DNA of 64,000 bases from Pseudomonas sp. PD9R (GTDB lineage: Bacteria > Pseudomonadota > Gammaproteobacteria > Pseudomonadales > Pseudomonadaceae). A program made the position numbers and the translations under genes. Shown in pieces: positions 1 through 8,280 of this stretch. The DNA is taken from assembly GCF_019200975.1 (NCBI RefSeq), contig NZ_JAHTMR010000006.1, positions 272,598-336,597 of the forward strand, given 5' to 3'. Every line of letters begins with the position of its first letter. Within the stretch, counting starts at the first letter, position 1. Below the pieces are notes generated by a model. It saw only the letters and a list, made by a program, of their open reading frames with translations, ran no database searches and was not told where the DNA came from.

Positions 1-169
1 CCAGAGCCTTCAGCTTGGCGGTGGCGCTGGTGTAGCTGTTGTTGTCCAGATCAGCCTGAGCCTGTTGGTACAACTCGACTTCACTCAGGTTTTCGTCTAC
101 GACTTCCTTCGATGAGCAAGCAGCGGTCAATGCGAGGATGGCGATCAGCAGCAGGTGTTTCACTTGCAT
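1..169 (-). CDS. bamD: BamD (ComL) outer-membrane assembly lipoprotein, N-terminal part only
   Basis: The gene runs off the left edge; only about the first 56 codons are here. The protein starts MQVKHLLLIAILALTAAC, a short lipoprotein signal peptide with an LTAAC lipobox, so the Cys at residue 18 should be lipidated. The next stretch (SSKEVVDENLSEVELYQQA) fits the start of BamD, the TPR lipoprotein of the BAM complex that inserts beta-barrel proteins in the outer membrane. The gene is divergent from rluD, the usual Pseudomonas neighbour, which supports the call. The TPR repeats cannot be checked because they lie outside the window. Confidence 0.9.
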   Translation of the reverse strand, partial: MQVKHLLLIAILALTAACSSKEVVDENLSEVELYQQAQADLDNNSYTSATAKLKAL

Positions 170-320
170 GGCGGCTTGCGTCCCTATGACGGCCGCTGTC
201 TTGGGCGTGGCCGTCCTGTTATGATGAGCGCCCCGTTGAATAGCCTCGGGGCAAAAGACGCCGTATTTAACCACAAGCGCGCAGCCGAAACCAAAGGCTG
301 TGCCGACGCCTAGTCTGAGC
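170..320. promoter_or_regulatory. bamD/rluD divergent intergenic region
   Basis: These 151 bases separate two divergently read genes and should hold promoters for both. I see no convincing -35/-10 pair or operator. An in-frame GTG at 300 would lengthen RluD by seven residues. I prefer ATG 321 because the protein from there (MSDKIELRAEVP) starts as RluD proteins do. Confidence 0.4.
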
Positions 321-1283
321 ATGTCCGATAAAATTGAACTTCGCGCAGAGGTGCCGTCCGAATTGGGCGGCCAACGCCTCGATCAAGTCGCCGCACAATT
401 ATTCGCTGAGCACTCGCGCTCGCGCCTTTCCGCCTGGATCAAAGACGGCCGCCTGACTGTGGATGGGGCGGTAATCCGCCCGCGAGACATCGTTCACGGT
501 GGCGCCATTCTTGAACTCACTGCCGAGCAGGAAGCTCAGGGCGAATGGGTCGCTCAAGACATTGCCCTGGACATCGTCTATGAAGACGACGACATCCTGG
601 TGATCAACAAGCCTGCGGGTCTGGTGGTGCATCCCGCCGCCGGCCACGCTGATGGCACCTTGCTCAACGCCTTGCTGCACCACGTGCCGGACATTATCAA
701 TGTGCCGCGCGCCGGTATCGTGCATCGTCTGGACAAGGACACCACCGGTCTGATGGTGGTGGCCAAGACCATTCAGGCGCAGACGCAGCTGGTTACACAG
801 TTGCAGAGCCGCAGTGTCAGCCGGATCTACGAATGCATCGTGATTGGTGTGGTAACCGCAGGCGGCAAAATCAACGCGCCGATCGGTCGCCACGGCCAGC
901 AACGCCAGCGCATGGCCGTGATGGAAGGTGGCAAGCAAGCCGTCAGTCATTACCGTGTGCTTGAGCGTTTCCGCTCCCACACTCATGTCCGGGTGAAACT
1001 GGAAACCGGCCGTACGCACCAGATTCGTGTGCACATGGCGCACATCAACTACCCGTTGGTCGGAGACCCGGCCTACGGTGGTCGTTTCCGTATTCCGCCA
1101 GCCGCCAGCCAAACCATGGTCGACTCCTTGAAGACGTTCCCGCGTCAGGCACTGCATGCGCGGTTCCTGGAACTGGATCATCCGACCACCGGTAAACGCA
1201 TGAGCTGGGAATCGCCACTGCCGGACGATTTCGTCTGGTTGCTGACGTTGCTCAAGCAGGACCGCGAGGCGTTCATCGGATGA
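321..1283 (+). CDS. rluD: 23S rRNA pseudouridine(1911/1915/1917) synthase RluD
   Basis: RluD makes three pseudouridines in helix 69 of 23S rRNA in the large ribosomal subunit. The 320-residue product has the family's usual length. An N-terminal S4-type RNA-binding region covers about residues 10-75 (GQRLDQVAAQLF, SRLSAWIKDGRLTVDG). The catalytic RluA-family domain follows with VINKPAGLVVHP and the signature HRLDKDTTGL, whose Asp (about residue 138) is the expected nucleophile. RTHQIRVH and the VGDPAYGG segment are also present. The stop overlaps the start of pgeF by four bases, so the two are probably translated together. The order rluD-pgeF-clpB is standard in Pseudomonas. Confidence 0.96.
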   Translation: MSDKIELRAEVPSELGGQRLDQVAAQLFAEHSRSRLSAWIKDGRLTVDGAVIRPRDIVHGGAILELTAEQEAQGEWVAQDIALDIVYEDDDILVINKPAGLVVHPAAGHADGTLLNALLHHVPDIINVPRAGIVHRLDKDTTGLMVVAKTIQAQTQLVTQLQSRSVSRIYECIVIGVVTAGGKINAPIGRHGQQRQRMAVMEGGKQAVSHYRVLERFRSHTHVRVKLETGRTHQIRVHMAHINYPLVGDPAYGGRFRIPPAASQTMVDSLKTFPRQALHARFLELDHPTTGKRMSWESPLPDDFVWLLTLLKQDREAFIG

Positions 1284-1999
1284 GTGACTGGCTGATTCCT
1301 GACTGGCCCGCGCCGGCCGGGGTCAAAGCCTGTGTGACTACCCGTGCGGGCGGCGTCAGTCTGGCGCCGTTCGACAGCCTCAACCTCGGCGATCACGTCG
1401 ACGATAGCGCCGAAGCTGTCGCCGAAAATCGCCGTCGCCTCACCGATCACTTCTCTATTCAACCGGCCTGGTTGCAACAGGTTCACGGCATCGTCGTGGC
1501 CCATGCCGACCCGAGCCAGGTGGTCACTGCCGACGCCAGTTGGACTGAGACCCCCGGCATCGCCTGTGCGGCGATGACCGCCGACTGCCTTCCTGCGCTG
1601 TTTTGCGATCGTGCCGGAACTCGCGTTGCGGCGGCCCACGCCGGTTGGCGAGGGCTGGCGGCTGGCGTTCTGGAAGCCACTCTCGACAGCCTCGCGGTAG
1701 CGCCTTCCGAGGTGCTGGTGTGGCTCGGTCCGGCCATTGGCCCGCAAGCCTTTGAAGTCGGTCCGGAAGTGCGCGAAACCTTCGTTCAGCAGTTGCCGCA
1801 AGCGGCTGATGCTTTTGTGCCGAGCCAAAACGCCGGCAAGTTCATGGCCGACATCTATATGCTCGCGCGCCTGCGTCTGGCGGCTCGTGGTGTTACGGCT
1901 GTCTACGGTGGCGGTTTCTGCACCGTGACCGATCCGCGCTTCTTTTCTTACCGCCGTGCGCCCCGCACCGGTCGATTCGCCTCCTTGATCTGGCTGTAG
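1280..1999 (+). CDS. pgeF: Peptidoglycan editing factor PgeF (YfiH, laccase-domain protein)
   Basis: Member of the YfiH/DUF152 family. Members are reported to act on purine nucleosides as multicopper-like enzymes and, in E. coli, to keep L-Ser out of position 1 of the peptidoglycan stem peptide. The metal-site motifs are visible: QQVHG near residue 70, TADCLPALF near residue 107 and AAHAGWRGL near residue 120, giving the conserved His-Cys-His set. The length of 239 residues is normal. It overlaps rluD by ATGA. Its TAG stop is the first part of a 157-bp palindrome, so the transcript 3' end will be strongly folded. The older label 'polyphenol oxidase' is less likely to describe its cell role. 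Confidence 0.9.
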   Translation: MSDWLIPDWPAPAGVKACVTTRAGGVSLAPFDSLNLGDHVDDSAEAVAENRRRLTDHFSIQPAWLQQVHGIVVAHADPSQVVTADASWTETPGIACAAMTADCLPALFCDRAGTRVAAAHAGWRGLAAGVLEATLDSLAVAPSEVLVWLGPAIGPQAFEVGPEVRETFVQQLPQAADAFVPSQNAGKFMADIYMLARLRLAARGVTAVYGGGFCTVTDPRFFSYRRAPRTGRFASLIWL

Positions 2000-2155
2000 T
2001 GCCCTGTCTCACGAATACTGTTCCACTTTGACGGCGTCTGTTGCCGTCATGCTGCGTTGCCGCTCCTCGCCATAGCGGGCTATGACTCGTCGCGGCGCCT
2101 TGCCTGACGACAACAGCCACTCGCCAAAGAGGAACGTATTCGTAAGACAGGGCAC
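1999..2155. repeat. 157-bp full-length imperfect palindrome (MITE-like or terminator-like repeat)
   Basis: The outer arms are GTGCCCTGTCTCACGAATAC at the left and the near-exact reverse complement GTATTCGTAAGACAGGGCAC at the right, with one mismatch. Inverted matching continues inward (CTGTTG facing CAACAG) to a perfect centre CATAGC-GG-GCTATG at 2071-2084. The unit starts on the last base of the pgeF stop codon. It could be a non-autonomous mobile repeat, one of the repeat families known in P. fluorescens genomes, or a long transcript-end hairpin. I cannot test its copy number here. The short ORF inside it is not credible. Confidence 0.75.
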
Positions 2156-2194
2156 GACCGCTAGACTTCCTTGACCTGCATCAATATCACGGCG

Positions 2195-2223
2195 CTTGAA
2201 ACTCCCAGAATCGACCGCATCTA
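2195..2223 (+). promoter_or_regulatory. Sigma-32 (RpoH) heat-shock promoter of clpB
   Basis: CTTGAAA at 2195-2201 is an exact -35 match. After a 13-base spacer, CCGCATCTA at 2215-2223 differs in one base from the -10 consensus CCCCATNTA. It lies 72 bases upstream of clpB, a classical RpoH-controlled gene. A good ribosome site (AAGGAAGG, from 2281) precedes the clpB ATG. Confidence 0.85.
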
Positions 2224-2294
2224 TTGTGGTATCTGGCAGGTTTCTTCATTCAGGATGTTTTATAGGTCCGGCCTGCTCAAAAGGAAGGTGACCC

Positions 2295-4859
2295 ATGCGT
2301 ATAGACCGTTTAACCAGCAAGTTGCAGTTAGCCTTGTCCGACGCCCAATCCCTGGCCGTCGGTCTTGATCATCCGGCCATCGAGCCGGCGCATTTGATGC
2401 AAGCCCTGCTCGAGCAACAGGGCGGTTCGATCAAACCCCTGTTGATGCAAGTGGGTTTCGATGTCAACAGCCTGCGTAAAGAGCTGACCAAAGAGCTCGA
2501 CCAACTGCCAAAAATCCAGAACCCGACCGGCGACGTGAACATGTCGCAGGATCTGGCGCGTCTGCTTAACCAGGCTGATCGCCTGGCTCAACAGAAGGGC
2601 GACCAGTTCATCTCCAGCGAACTGGTGCTGCTCGCGGCGATGGATGAAAACAGCAAGCTCGGCAAATTGTTGCTCGGCCAGGGCGTGAGTAAGAAAGCCC
2701 TGGAAAACGCGATCAATAACCTGCGTGGTGGCGAGGCGGTCAATGACCCCAACCACGAAGAGTCACGCCAGGCCCTGGATAAATACACCGTCGACCTGAC
2801 CAAGCGCGCCGAAGACGGCAAGCTTGACCCGGTGATTGGCCGTGACGATGAAATTCGCCGGACCATCCAGGTGCTACAGCGCCGCACCAAAAACAACCCG
2901 GTGCTGATCGGTGAGCCTGGCGTCGGTAAAACCGCCATCGCCGAAGGCCTGGCCCAACGCATCATCAATGGTGAAGTGCCCGATGGTCTGAAAGGCAAGC
3001 GCCTGCTGTCTCTGGATATGGGCGCGTTGATCGCCGGTGCCAAGTATCGCGGTGAGTTCGAAGAACGCCTGAAATCCCTGCTGAATGAACTGTCGAAGCA
3101 GGAAGGGCAGATCATTCTGTTTATCGACGAACTGCATACCATGGTCGGCGCCGGTAAAGGCGAAGGCTCGATGGATGCGGGCAACATGCTCAAACCGGCA
3201 CTGGCTCGCGGTGAGTTGCATTGCGTCGGCGCGACCACGCTCAACGAGTACCGCCAATATATAGAGAAGGATGCCGCGCTCGAACGACGTTTCCAGAAAG
3301 TCCTGGTGGACGAGCCGAGCGAAGAAGACACCATCGCGATCCTGCGTGGCCTGAAAGAACGCTACGAGGTTCACCACAAGGTGGCGATCACCGACGGTGC
3401 GATCATCGCGGCGGCCAAGCTCAGCCATCGCTATATCACTGACCGGCAGTTGCCGGACAAGGCGATCGACCTGATCGACGAAGCCGCCAGCCGCATCCGC
3501 ATGGAAATCGACTCCAAGCCGGAAGTGCTGGACCGTCTGGAGCGTCGGCTGATTCAGCTGAAGGTGGAATCCCAGGCGCTGAAGAAAGAAAGCGACGAAG
3601 CGGCGATCAAACGCCTGGAAAAACTCCAGGAAGAAATTGTTCGTCTGGAGCGTGAGTACTCGGATCTGGAAGAAATCTGGAACTCGGAAAAAGCCGAGGT
3701 TCAGGGTTCTGCGCAGATTCAGCAGAAGATCGAACAGTCTCGTCAGGAACTGGAAACCGCGCGCCGCAAAGGCGACCTGAACCGCATGGCCGAATTGCAG
3801 TACGGGGTAATCCCGGACCTGGAGCGCAGCCTGCAGATGGTCGACCAGCATGGCAAAAGTGAAAACCAGTTGCTGCGCAGTAAGGTAACTGAGGAAGAGA
3901 TCGCTGAAGTCGTGTCGAAATGGACCGGCATCCCCGTGTCGAAAATGCTCGAGGGCGAGCGCGACAAGCTGATGAAGATGGAAAGCCTGTTGCACCAACG
4001 TGTGATCGGCCAGGACGAAGCAGTGGTCGCGGTTTCGAACGCGGTGCGGCGTTCCCGTGCCGGGTTGTCCGACCCGAATCGCCCAAGCGGTTCGTTCATG
4101 TTCCTCGGCCCGACCGGTGTTGGTAAAACCGAGCTGTGCAAGGCGCTGGCCGAATTTCTCTTCGATACTGAAGAGGCGATGGTGCGAATCGATATGTCCG
4201 AGTTCATGGAGAAACATTCCGTGGCTCGCTTGATCGGTGCGCCACCAGGATACGTGGGGTATGAAGAGGGCGGTTACCTGACCGAGGCGGTGCGTCGCAA
4301 GCCTTATTCGGTGATCCTGCTGGACGAGGTCGAGAAGGCGCATCCGGATGTGTTCAATATCTTGCTGCAAGTGCTTGAAGATGGTCGCCTGACCGACAGC
4401 CATGGCCGCACGGTGGATTTCAAAAACACTGTGATCGTCATGACGTCCAACCTGGGTTCGGTGCAGATCCAGGAGCTGGTGGGTGATCGTGAGGCGCAGC
4501 GTGCCGCAGTAATGGATGCCATTTCTTCGCACTTCCGGCCGGAGTTCATCAACCGGGTGGACGAAGTGGTGATCTTCGAGCCTTTGGCGCGGGATCAGAT
4601 CGCGGGCATTACCGAGATCCAGTTGAGTCGTTTGCGCAGTCGCCTCACCGAGCGTGAGCTGAAGCTGGAACTCAGCCCTGAGGCGATGGATAAGCTGATC
4701 GCAGTCGGTTACGACCCGGTGTACGGCGCACGGCCGCTCAAACGAGCGATCCAGCGCTGGATCGAGAACCCGCTGGCTCAGCTGATTCTGTCCGGTCGCT
4801 TCATGCCGGGCGATACCGCCAAGGGTGTCGTGGAAAACGACGAAATCGTCTTCGTCTGA
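2295..4859 (+). CDS. clpB: ATP-dependent disaggregase ClpB
   Basis: ClpB is the hexameric AAA+ chaperone that, with DnaK, pulls proteins out of aggregates after heat stress. The 854 residues have the full domain order: Clp_N repeats (1-150); first ATPase domain with Walker A GEPGVGKT at 206-213 and Walker [10 protein letters not shown]; the coiled-coil middle domain (about 400-525, rich in Glu, Arg and Gln) that separates ClpB from ClpA or ClpC; second ATPase domain with GPTGVGKT at 605-612 and [13 protein letters not shown]; and the C-terminal ClpB-D2 region. ATG 2295 is chosen for [11 protein letters not shown], the usual start. Expression is expected to be heat-induced from the promoter at 2195. 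Confidence 0.98.
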   Translation: MRIDRLTSKLQLALSDAQSLAVGLDHPAIEPAHLMQALLEQQGGSIKPLLMQVGFDVNSLRKELTKELDQLPKIQNPTGDVNMSQDLARLLNQADRLAQQKGDQFISSELVLLAAMDENSKLGKLLLGQGVSKKALENAINNLRGGEAVNDPNHEESRQALDKYTVDLTKRAEDGKLDPVIGRDDEIRRTIQVLQRRTKNNPVLIGEPGVGKTAIAEGLAQRIINGEVPDGLKGKRLLSLDMGALIAGAKYRGEFEERLKSLLNELSKQEGQIILFIDELHTMVGAGKGEGSMDAGNMLKPALARGELHCVGATTLNEYRQYIEKDAALERRFQKVLVDEPSEEDTIAILRGLKERYEVHHKVAITDGAIIAAAKLSHRYITDRQLPDKAIDLIDEAASRIRMEIDSKPEVLDRLERRLIQLKVESQALKKESDEAAIKRLEKLQEEIVRLEREYSDLEEIWNSEKAEVQGSAQIQQKIEQSRQELETARRKGDLNRMAELQYGVIPDLERSLQMVDQHGKSENQLLRSKVTEEEIAEVVSKWTGIPVSKMLEGERDKLMKMESLLHQRVIGQDEAVVAVSNAVRRSRAGLSDPNRPSGSFMFLGPTGVGKTELCKALAEFLFDTEEAMVRIDMSEFMEKHSVARLIGAPPGYVGYEEGGYLTEAVRRKPYSVILLDEVEKAHPDVFNILLQVLEDGRLTDSHGRTVDFKNTVIVMTSNLGSVQIQELVGDREAQRAAVMDAISSHFRPEFINRVDEVVIFEPLARDQIAGITEIQLSRLRSRLTERELKLELSPEAMDKLIAVGYDPVYGARPLKRAIQRWIENPLAQLILSGRFMPGDTAKGVVENDEIVFV

Positions 4860-4867
4860 TCCACTTT

Positions 4868-4968
4868 TGTAGGAGCGAGCTTGCTCGCGATGGGCGATAA
4901 CGATAACGCGGACTTCCTGGATAAGCGCGGTGTCATTGAGTACTTCGCGAGCAAGCTCGCTCCTACAC
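4868..4968. repeat. REP pair (type A: GTAGGAGCGAGC-TTGCTCGCGA)
   Basis: Two inverted REP sequences, TGTAGGAGCGAGCTTGCTCG and its complement, flank a central spacer of about 50 bases. Each unit also folds on itself (GCGAGC-TTGCTCGC). This is the REPIN arrangement of fluorescent pseudomonads. The same type recurs at 54583, 56700 and 62971. Confidence 0.9.
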
Positions 4969-4987
4969 AATCCATAGCCTAAACATC

Positions 4988-5014
4988 AGGCCTCGCATTG
5001 CGAGGCCTTTTTTT
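4988..5014 (+). terminator. Intrinsic terminator after clpB
   Basis: AGGCCTCG-CATTG-CGAGGCCT followed by a run of T forms an 8-bp GC-rich stem with a U tract. It ends the clpB transcript ahead of the tRNA promoter. Confidence 0.9.
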
Positions 5015-5147
5015 CGCCAGGCTGTTGAACTCAAAGGAAAAGGCTTGTAAAGTGCGCCCCGCAGTAAGTCACCCGGAAGGGTTTCTGCTCCCCAAGCAGG
5101 AATCTGAAATAAGTTGCAAATCATTAACTTGAAAGCAATTTAGGGGG

Positions 5148-5175
5148 TTGACAGAGGTGCTTAAGATTGTAGAAT
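5148..5175 (+). promoter_or_regulatory. Sigma-70 promoter of the tRNA cluster
   Basis: TTGACA (5148-5153), a 16-base spacer and TAGAAT (5170-5175) are close to consensus. The following GCGCGCC is a GC-rich discriminator, typical of stringently controlled stable-RNA promoters. It lies about 90 bases upstream of the first tRNA. The stretch 5015-5147 before it shows nothing else I can name. Confidence 0.8.
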
Positions 5176-5263
5176 AGCGCGCCTCAGACACACGAACGCA
5201 GCGATGCGAACGGGTCGAAGAGAACGCAGTAAAGCTTCAAAGTTGTAAATTGAAATATGTAGT

Positions 5264-5339
5264 TCCGTGATAGCTCAGTCGGTAGAGCAAATGACTGTTA
5301 ATCATTGGGTCCCAGGTTCGAGTCCTGGTCACGGAGCCA
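5264..5339 (+). tRNA. tRNA-Asn (GTT)
   Basis: A 76-base cloverleaf with acceptor TCCGTGA/TCACGGA, D arm TAGCTCAGTCGGTAGAGCA, anticodon loop CTGTTAA (GTT), T arm GGTTCGAGTCC and an encoded CCA. Confidence 0.97.
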
Positions 5340-5348
5340 ATTTCAAAC

Positions 5349-5425
5349 CGGGGTATAGCGCAGTCCGGTAGCGCGCCTGCTTTGGGAGCAGGATGTCAGG
5401 AGTTCGAATCCCCTTACCCCGACCA
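5349..5425 (+). tRNA. tRNA-Pro (TGG), copy 1
   Basis: A 77-base cloverleaf with acceptor CGGGGTA/TACCCCG, anticodon loop TTTGGGA (TGG), T arm AGTTCGAATCC and an encoded CCA. The gene at 5603-5679 is identical. Confidence 0.97.
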
Positions 5426-5430
5426 TTTTT

Positions 5431-5506
5431 GGGTCGTTAGCTCAGTTGGTAGAGCAGTTGGCTTTTAACCAATTGGTCGTAGGTTCGAATCCCACACGAC
5501 CCACCA
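5431..5506 (+). tRNA. tRNA-Lys (TTT)
   Basis: A 76-base cloverleaf with acceptor GGGTCGT/ACGACCC, anticodon loop CTTTTAA (TTT), T arm GGTTCGAATCC and an encoded CCA. The last bases of this gene and the about 94 bases after it recur, diverged, at 30847-30945 on the far side of the polysaccharide locus. Confidence 0.97.
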
Positions 5507-5600
5507 TTTTTGAAACCAGTTAACGCTGGAATCGAATCTTAAGATCAGAGGCCAAAAGCGCTGATCGAAGAAGGCGACTTGGAAAGGTCGCCTTTTTTTT
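5501..5600 (+). repeat. Left copy of the tRNA-Lys 3'-flank repeat
   Basis: It begins CCACCATTTTTGAAACCAGT at the tRNA-Lys 3' end and runs through GTTAACGCTGGAATC to a terminator. The right copy at 30847-30945 begins CCACCATTTTTGAAACCCGT and keeps GTTAACGCTGGAATC, AGAAGGC and the closing hairpin, with scattered changes between. The two copies bracket the whole 25-kb polysaccharide locus in direct orientation. Confidence 0.85.
5571..5600 (+). terminator. Intrinsic terminator after tRNA-Lys
   Basis: AAGGCGACtTGGAAAGGTCGCCTT followed by T residues forms a stem (AGGCGAC/GTCGCCT) and U tract. A second tRNA-Pro follows at once, so that gene needs read-through or its own promoter. Confidence 0.85.
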
Positions 5601-5602
5601 AC

Positions 5603-5679
5603 CGGGGTATAGCGCAGTCCGGTAGCGCGCCTGCTTTGGGAGCAGGATGTCAGGAGTTCGAATCCCCTTACCCCGACCA
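5603..5679 (+). tRNA. tRNA-Pro (TGG), copy 2
   Basis: Base for base the same as 5349-5425, including CCA. It sits between two terminators (5571 and 5685) and has no visible -35/-10 of its own in the few bases available. It is probably expressed by read-through from the tRNA promoter. Identical tRNA genes 254 bases apart could recombine. Confidence 0.96.
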
Positions 5680-5684
5680 TACAT

Positions 5685-5716
5685 AAAAAAGGCGTCCAAT
5701 AGGACGCCTTTTTTAT
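5685..5716 (+). terminator. Intrinsic terminator after tRNA-Pro copy 2
   Basis: AAAAAAGGCGTCC-AATA-GGACGCCTTTTTT is a 7-bp GC stem with symmetric A and T tails, so it can act on both strands. It isolates the tRNA cluster from the polysaccharide operon. Confidence 0.9.
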
Positions 5717-5885
5717 ATTTGGAATCAAGCGTGTGCGCTGGATCAAGGACTGTTCAATGCATCGAGGCCATGCTAAAACCTTCCTGTTTGCCAGTCCGTC
5801 TGTAGTGCTCGCGCATCAAGGGTCACTGTCGCGACCCTCAGATTGATTGAGCGGTTTCCATAAGCATTTGCAGGTAAGGTTTTCC
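5717..5885 (+). promoter_or_regulatory. Leader region of the polysaccharide operon
   Basis: This should hold the promoter of the 25-kb operon, but no clear -35/-10 pair is seen. A 6-bp stem AGGGTC/GACCCT with an 8-base loop lies at 5819-5838, about 50 bases before rfbF. I find no JUMPstart or ops element in it. Confidence 0.4.
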
Positions 5886-6656
5886 ATGAAGGCGGTAATT
5901 CTGGCGGGCGGACTTGGCACGCGCATTTCTGAAGAGTCTCATCTGCGTCCCAAGCCGATGATCGAAATTGGTGGCAAACCAATCCTCTGGCACATCATGA
6001 AGCTCTACTCTTCTTACGGAATCAATGATTTCGTAATTTGCTGTGGCTACAAGGGCTATGTGATCAAGGAGTATTTCGCGAACTACTTCCTGCACATGTC
6101 CGATGTGACATTCGACATGTCCAACAACACCATGGAAGTTCATCAGCGCTACGTTGAGCCTTGGCGCGTCACGTTGGTCAATACCGGCGAGGATACTTTG
6201 ACCGGTGGGCGCCTCAAGCGAGTCCGCGAACATCTGGGCGATGAGCCGTTCTGTTTTACCTATGGCGACGGTGTATCGGATGTGAACATCCGTGAATTGA
6301 TCGATTTTCACCATGCTCATGGCAAGCTTGCAACCGTCACGGCTATTCAGCCGCCTGGAAGGTACGGCGCTTTGAACATGCAAGGCGATCAGGTTGAGAG
6401 TTTCCAGGAAAAACCGGCCGGCGATGGTGCCTGGATCAACGGTGGTTACTTTGTGCTCAATCCGTCGGTCATTGATTACATTGCTGATGATCAATCCAGT
6501 TGGGAAGCCGAGCCGCTGATGCGGTTGGCTAATGAGGGTAACCTCATGGCTTACCAGCACAGTGGTTTTTGGCAGGCGATGGATACTTTGCGCGACAAAA
6601 ATCACCTCGAAGATTTGTGGAGCAAAGGTAACGCACCCTGGAAGCACTGGGCATGA
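5886..6656 (+). CDS. rfbF: Glucose-1-phosphate cytidylyltransferase RfbF
   Basis: It makes CDP-glucose from CTP and glucose 1-phosphate, the entry step to CDP-deoxy sugars. The start [18 protein letters not shown] carries the nucleotidyltransferase loop GGLGTR, and [17 protein letters not shown] is the family's sugar-phosphate/metal region. YGDGVSDV holds the catalytic Asp. ATG 5886 gives 256 residues, the normal RfbF length, with AAGGT upstream; an ORF start at 5847 adds a tail that is not in the family. It overlaps rfbG by four bases and is the first gene of the locus. Confidence 0.96.
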   Translation: MKAVILAGGLGTRISEESHLRPKPMIEIGGKPILWHIMKLYSSYGINDFVICCGYKGYVIKEYFANYFLHMSDVTFDMSNNTMEVHQRYVEPWRVTLVNTGEDTLTGGRLKRVREHLGDEPFCFTYGDGVSDVNIRELIDFHHAHGKLATVTAIQPPGRYGALNMQGDQVESFQEKPAGDGAWINGGYFVLNPSVIDYIADDQSSWEAEPLMRLANEGNLMAYQHSGFWQAMDTLRDKNHLEDLWSKGNAPWKHWA

Positions 6657-7732
6657 AACAGTTCGGCGATCTCTATCGGGGGCGCAAGGTCCTGCTCACC
6701 GGCCATACGGGCTTTAAGGGCAGTTGGCTGGCGACTTGGCTCTGCGAGCTAGGGGCGCAAGTGACCGGCCTTGGCCTGGCGCCTGAAAGCGCTCCGGCTC
6801 ACTGGGATTTGCTGAACAACCCATCGATTGATTTACGGGGTGACATTCGCGATCCGGCGGTGGTTCGGGATGCATTCGAACGAGCCCAGCCAGAAATCGT
6901 CTTTCACCTTGCGGCCCAGGCGCTGGTCCGTCGCTCCTACCGCGATCCGCTGGAAAGCTGGTCGACCAATGTAATGGGTACTGCCAACGTACTTGAGGCC
7001 TGCAGACTTACGCCTAGTGTGCGGACAGTGATTGTCATCACGACGGACAAGGTATACGCCAATAATGAGTGGCCTTGGGGCTATCGTGAAAATGATCGTC
7101 TCGGCGGTCATGATCCTTACAGTGCTTCCAAAGCGGCCAGCGAATTGGTTGTCGACAGCTATCGCAAGGCATTCTGGAGCAGTGAAGATGCGCCGCTGAT
7201 CGCTTCAGCCCGTGCTGGTAATGTCATTGGCGGGGGCGACTGGTCTGAAGATCGTCTGATTCCTGACCTGGTCCGGGCTGTTCAAGCCGGTACATCTCTG
7301 GAAATCCGTTCTCCTCAATCCACCCGGCCTTGGCAGCATGTGCTGGAATGCCTGTCCGGCTATCTTTTGCTCGGTCAGCGTCTTCTGATGGTCGATAAGG
7401 CTATCGCAAGCGGATGGAATTTTGGTCCCGCCCCTCAAGACAATCGTACGGTTGCCGAGGTTCTGACAGGGCTGCAGAAGTATTGGCCTGAACTCGCCTG
7501 GCATACTACCTCGGTACCACAGCCTCACGAAGCCAACCTGTTGTACCTCGACTGCGCGCAGGCAAAAGCTCAGTTGCGTTGGCAGCCGGTCTGGAGTCTC
7601 GAGCAAAGCCTGGAAATGACGGCTGACTGGTATCGTCACCAATCTTCCACCGGCCAAGCGATCACCCGTGAACAATTGGGGAGCTATATCGCGGCGGCAG
7701 CACAAGCCGGCTGTGTCTGGGTTGACTCATGA
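6653..7732 (+). CDS. rfbG: CDP-glucose 4,6-dehydratase RfbG
   Basis: It turns CDP-glucose into CDP-4-keto-6-deoxyglucose with bound NAD. It is an extended short-chain dehydrogenase: the Rossmann motif is [11 protein letters not shown] near residue 17, the catalytic TTDKVY follows, and YSASKAASE supplies the Tyr and Lys. The 359 residues are typical. It overlaps rfbF at its start and the epimerase gene at its end (ATGA), so these genes are translated as a block. Its product is the substrate for the epimerase, methyltransferase and aminotransferase that follow. Confidence 0.96.
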   Translation: MKQFGDLYRGRKVLLTGHTGFKGSWLATWLCELGAQVTGLGLAPESAPAHWDLLNNPSIDLRGDIRDPAVVRDAFERAQPEIVFHLAAQALVRRSYRDPLESWSTNVMGTANVLEACRLTPSVRTVIVITTDKVYANNEWPWGYRENDRLGGHDPYSASKAASELVVDSYRKAFWSSEDAPLIASARAGNVIGGGDWSEDRLIPDLVRAVQAGTSLEIRSPQSTRPWQHVLECLSGYLLLGQRLLMVDKAIASGWNFGPAPQDNRTVAEVLTGLQKYWPELAWHTTSVPQPHEANLLYLDCAQAKAQLRWQPVWSLEQSLEMTADWYRHQSSTGQAITREQLGSYIAAAAQAGCVWVDS

Positions 7733-8280
7733 ATATCAGGCCAACAGCTATAAACGGCGCACTGGTGGTTGAAACCCAACCTTACCAGGACCACCGTGGT
7801 GCTTTCAGTCGGTTGTTCTGCGAAAAAAGCCTGGCTCAGGTATTAGGTTCGCAACATATCGTGCAGATCAACCATTCTCGTACCTCAACCGTCGGTGCCG
7901 TACGAGGGCTGCATTTTCAGCACGCACCCCATGCAGAGATGAAAATGGTCCGTTGCTTGAAAGGGCGGGTATGGGATGTGGTCGTTGATTTGCGTGCCGA
8001 CTCTCCGACATTTTTGCGCTGGCACGCTGAAGAGTTGAGCCCGCAAACCGGTCGTATGTTAGTGATTCCTCAAGGCTGCGCTCACGGCTTTCAAGTGCTG
8101 GAAGCCGAGAGTGAGCTTCTTTACCTGCACACCGCTTTCTATGAGCCAGCGGCCGAGGGGGCTGTGCGTTTTGATGATCCTCGGCTTGGAATCACTTGGC
8201 CGTTGGCTGTTACTGATCTTTCCGAGCGCGACAAGAATCACGCTTTGTTATCTAACGAATTCGCCGGACTTCATGTATGA
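7729..8280 (+). CDS. RmlC-type nucleoside-diphospho-4-keto-sugar epimerase
   Basis: An RmlC/cupin fold of 183 residues, the usual length of dTDP-4-dehydrorhamnose 3,5-epimerases. Visible family motifs are DHRGAFSRLF near residue 22, INHSRTSTVGAVRGLHFQ with the catalytic His, KMVRCLKGRVWDVVVDLR, and PQGCAHGFQVL. No dTDP-glucose genes are nearby, and rfbF-rfbG are directly upstream. The substrate is therefore inferred to be CDP-4-keto-6-deoxyglucose or a C-methylated derivative, not dTDP sugar. Whether it acts at C3, C5 or both cannot be read from the sequence. It overlaps both neighbours by ATGA. Confidence 0.88.
   Translation: MNIRPTAINGALVVETQPYQDHRGAFSRLFCEKSLAQVLGSQHIVQINHSRTSTVGAVRGLHFQHAPHAEMKMVRCLKGRVWDVVVDLRADSPTFLRWHAEELSPQTGRMLVIPQGCAHGFQVLEAESELLYLHTAFYEPAAEGAVRFDDPRLGITWPLAVTDLSERDKNHALLSNEFAGLHV

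Noticed and set aside
1893..2120. 75-codon frame at the pgeF/clpB gap
   Set aside because: It lies in the 157-base palindrome and the pgeF end; the translation is arginine-rich noise.
2874..4970. 698-codon open frame on the minus strand opposite clpB
   Set aside because: It mirrors a certain ClpB gene, and the predicted protein is His-, Gln- and Arg-rich without any family pattern. Long antisense frames are usual in GC-rich DNA.
5264..5679. tRNA cluster as a phage or ICE attachment site
   Set aside because: No integrase, excisionase or phage gene was found in the window, and the repeat includes only the last six bases of tRNA-Lys. A block exchanged by homologous recombination fits better.
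5886..5905. GGCGGTAAT near the operon start as an ops/JUMPstart element for RfaH
   Set aside because: It sits inside the rfbF coding start (KAVILAGG), fails the GGCGGTAGC consensus, and has no JUMPstart context.
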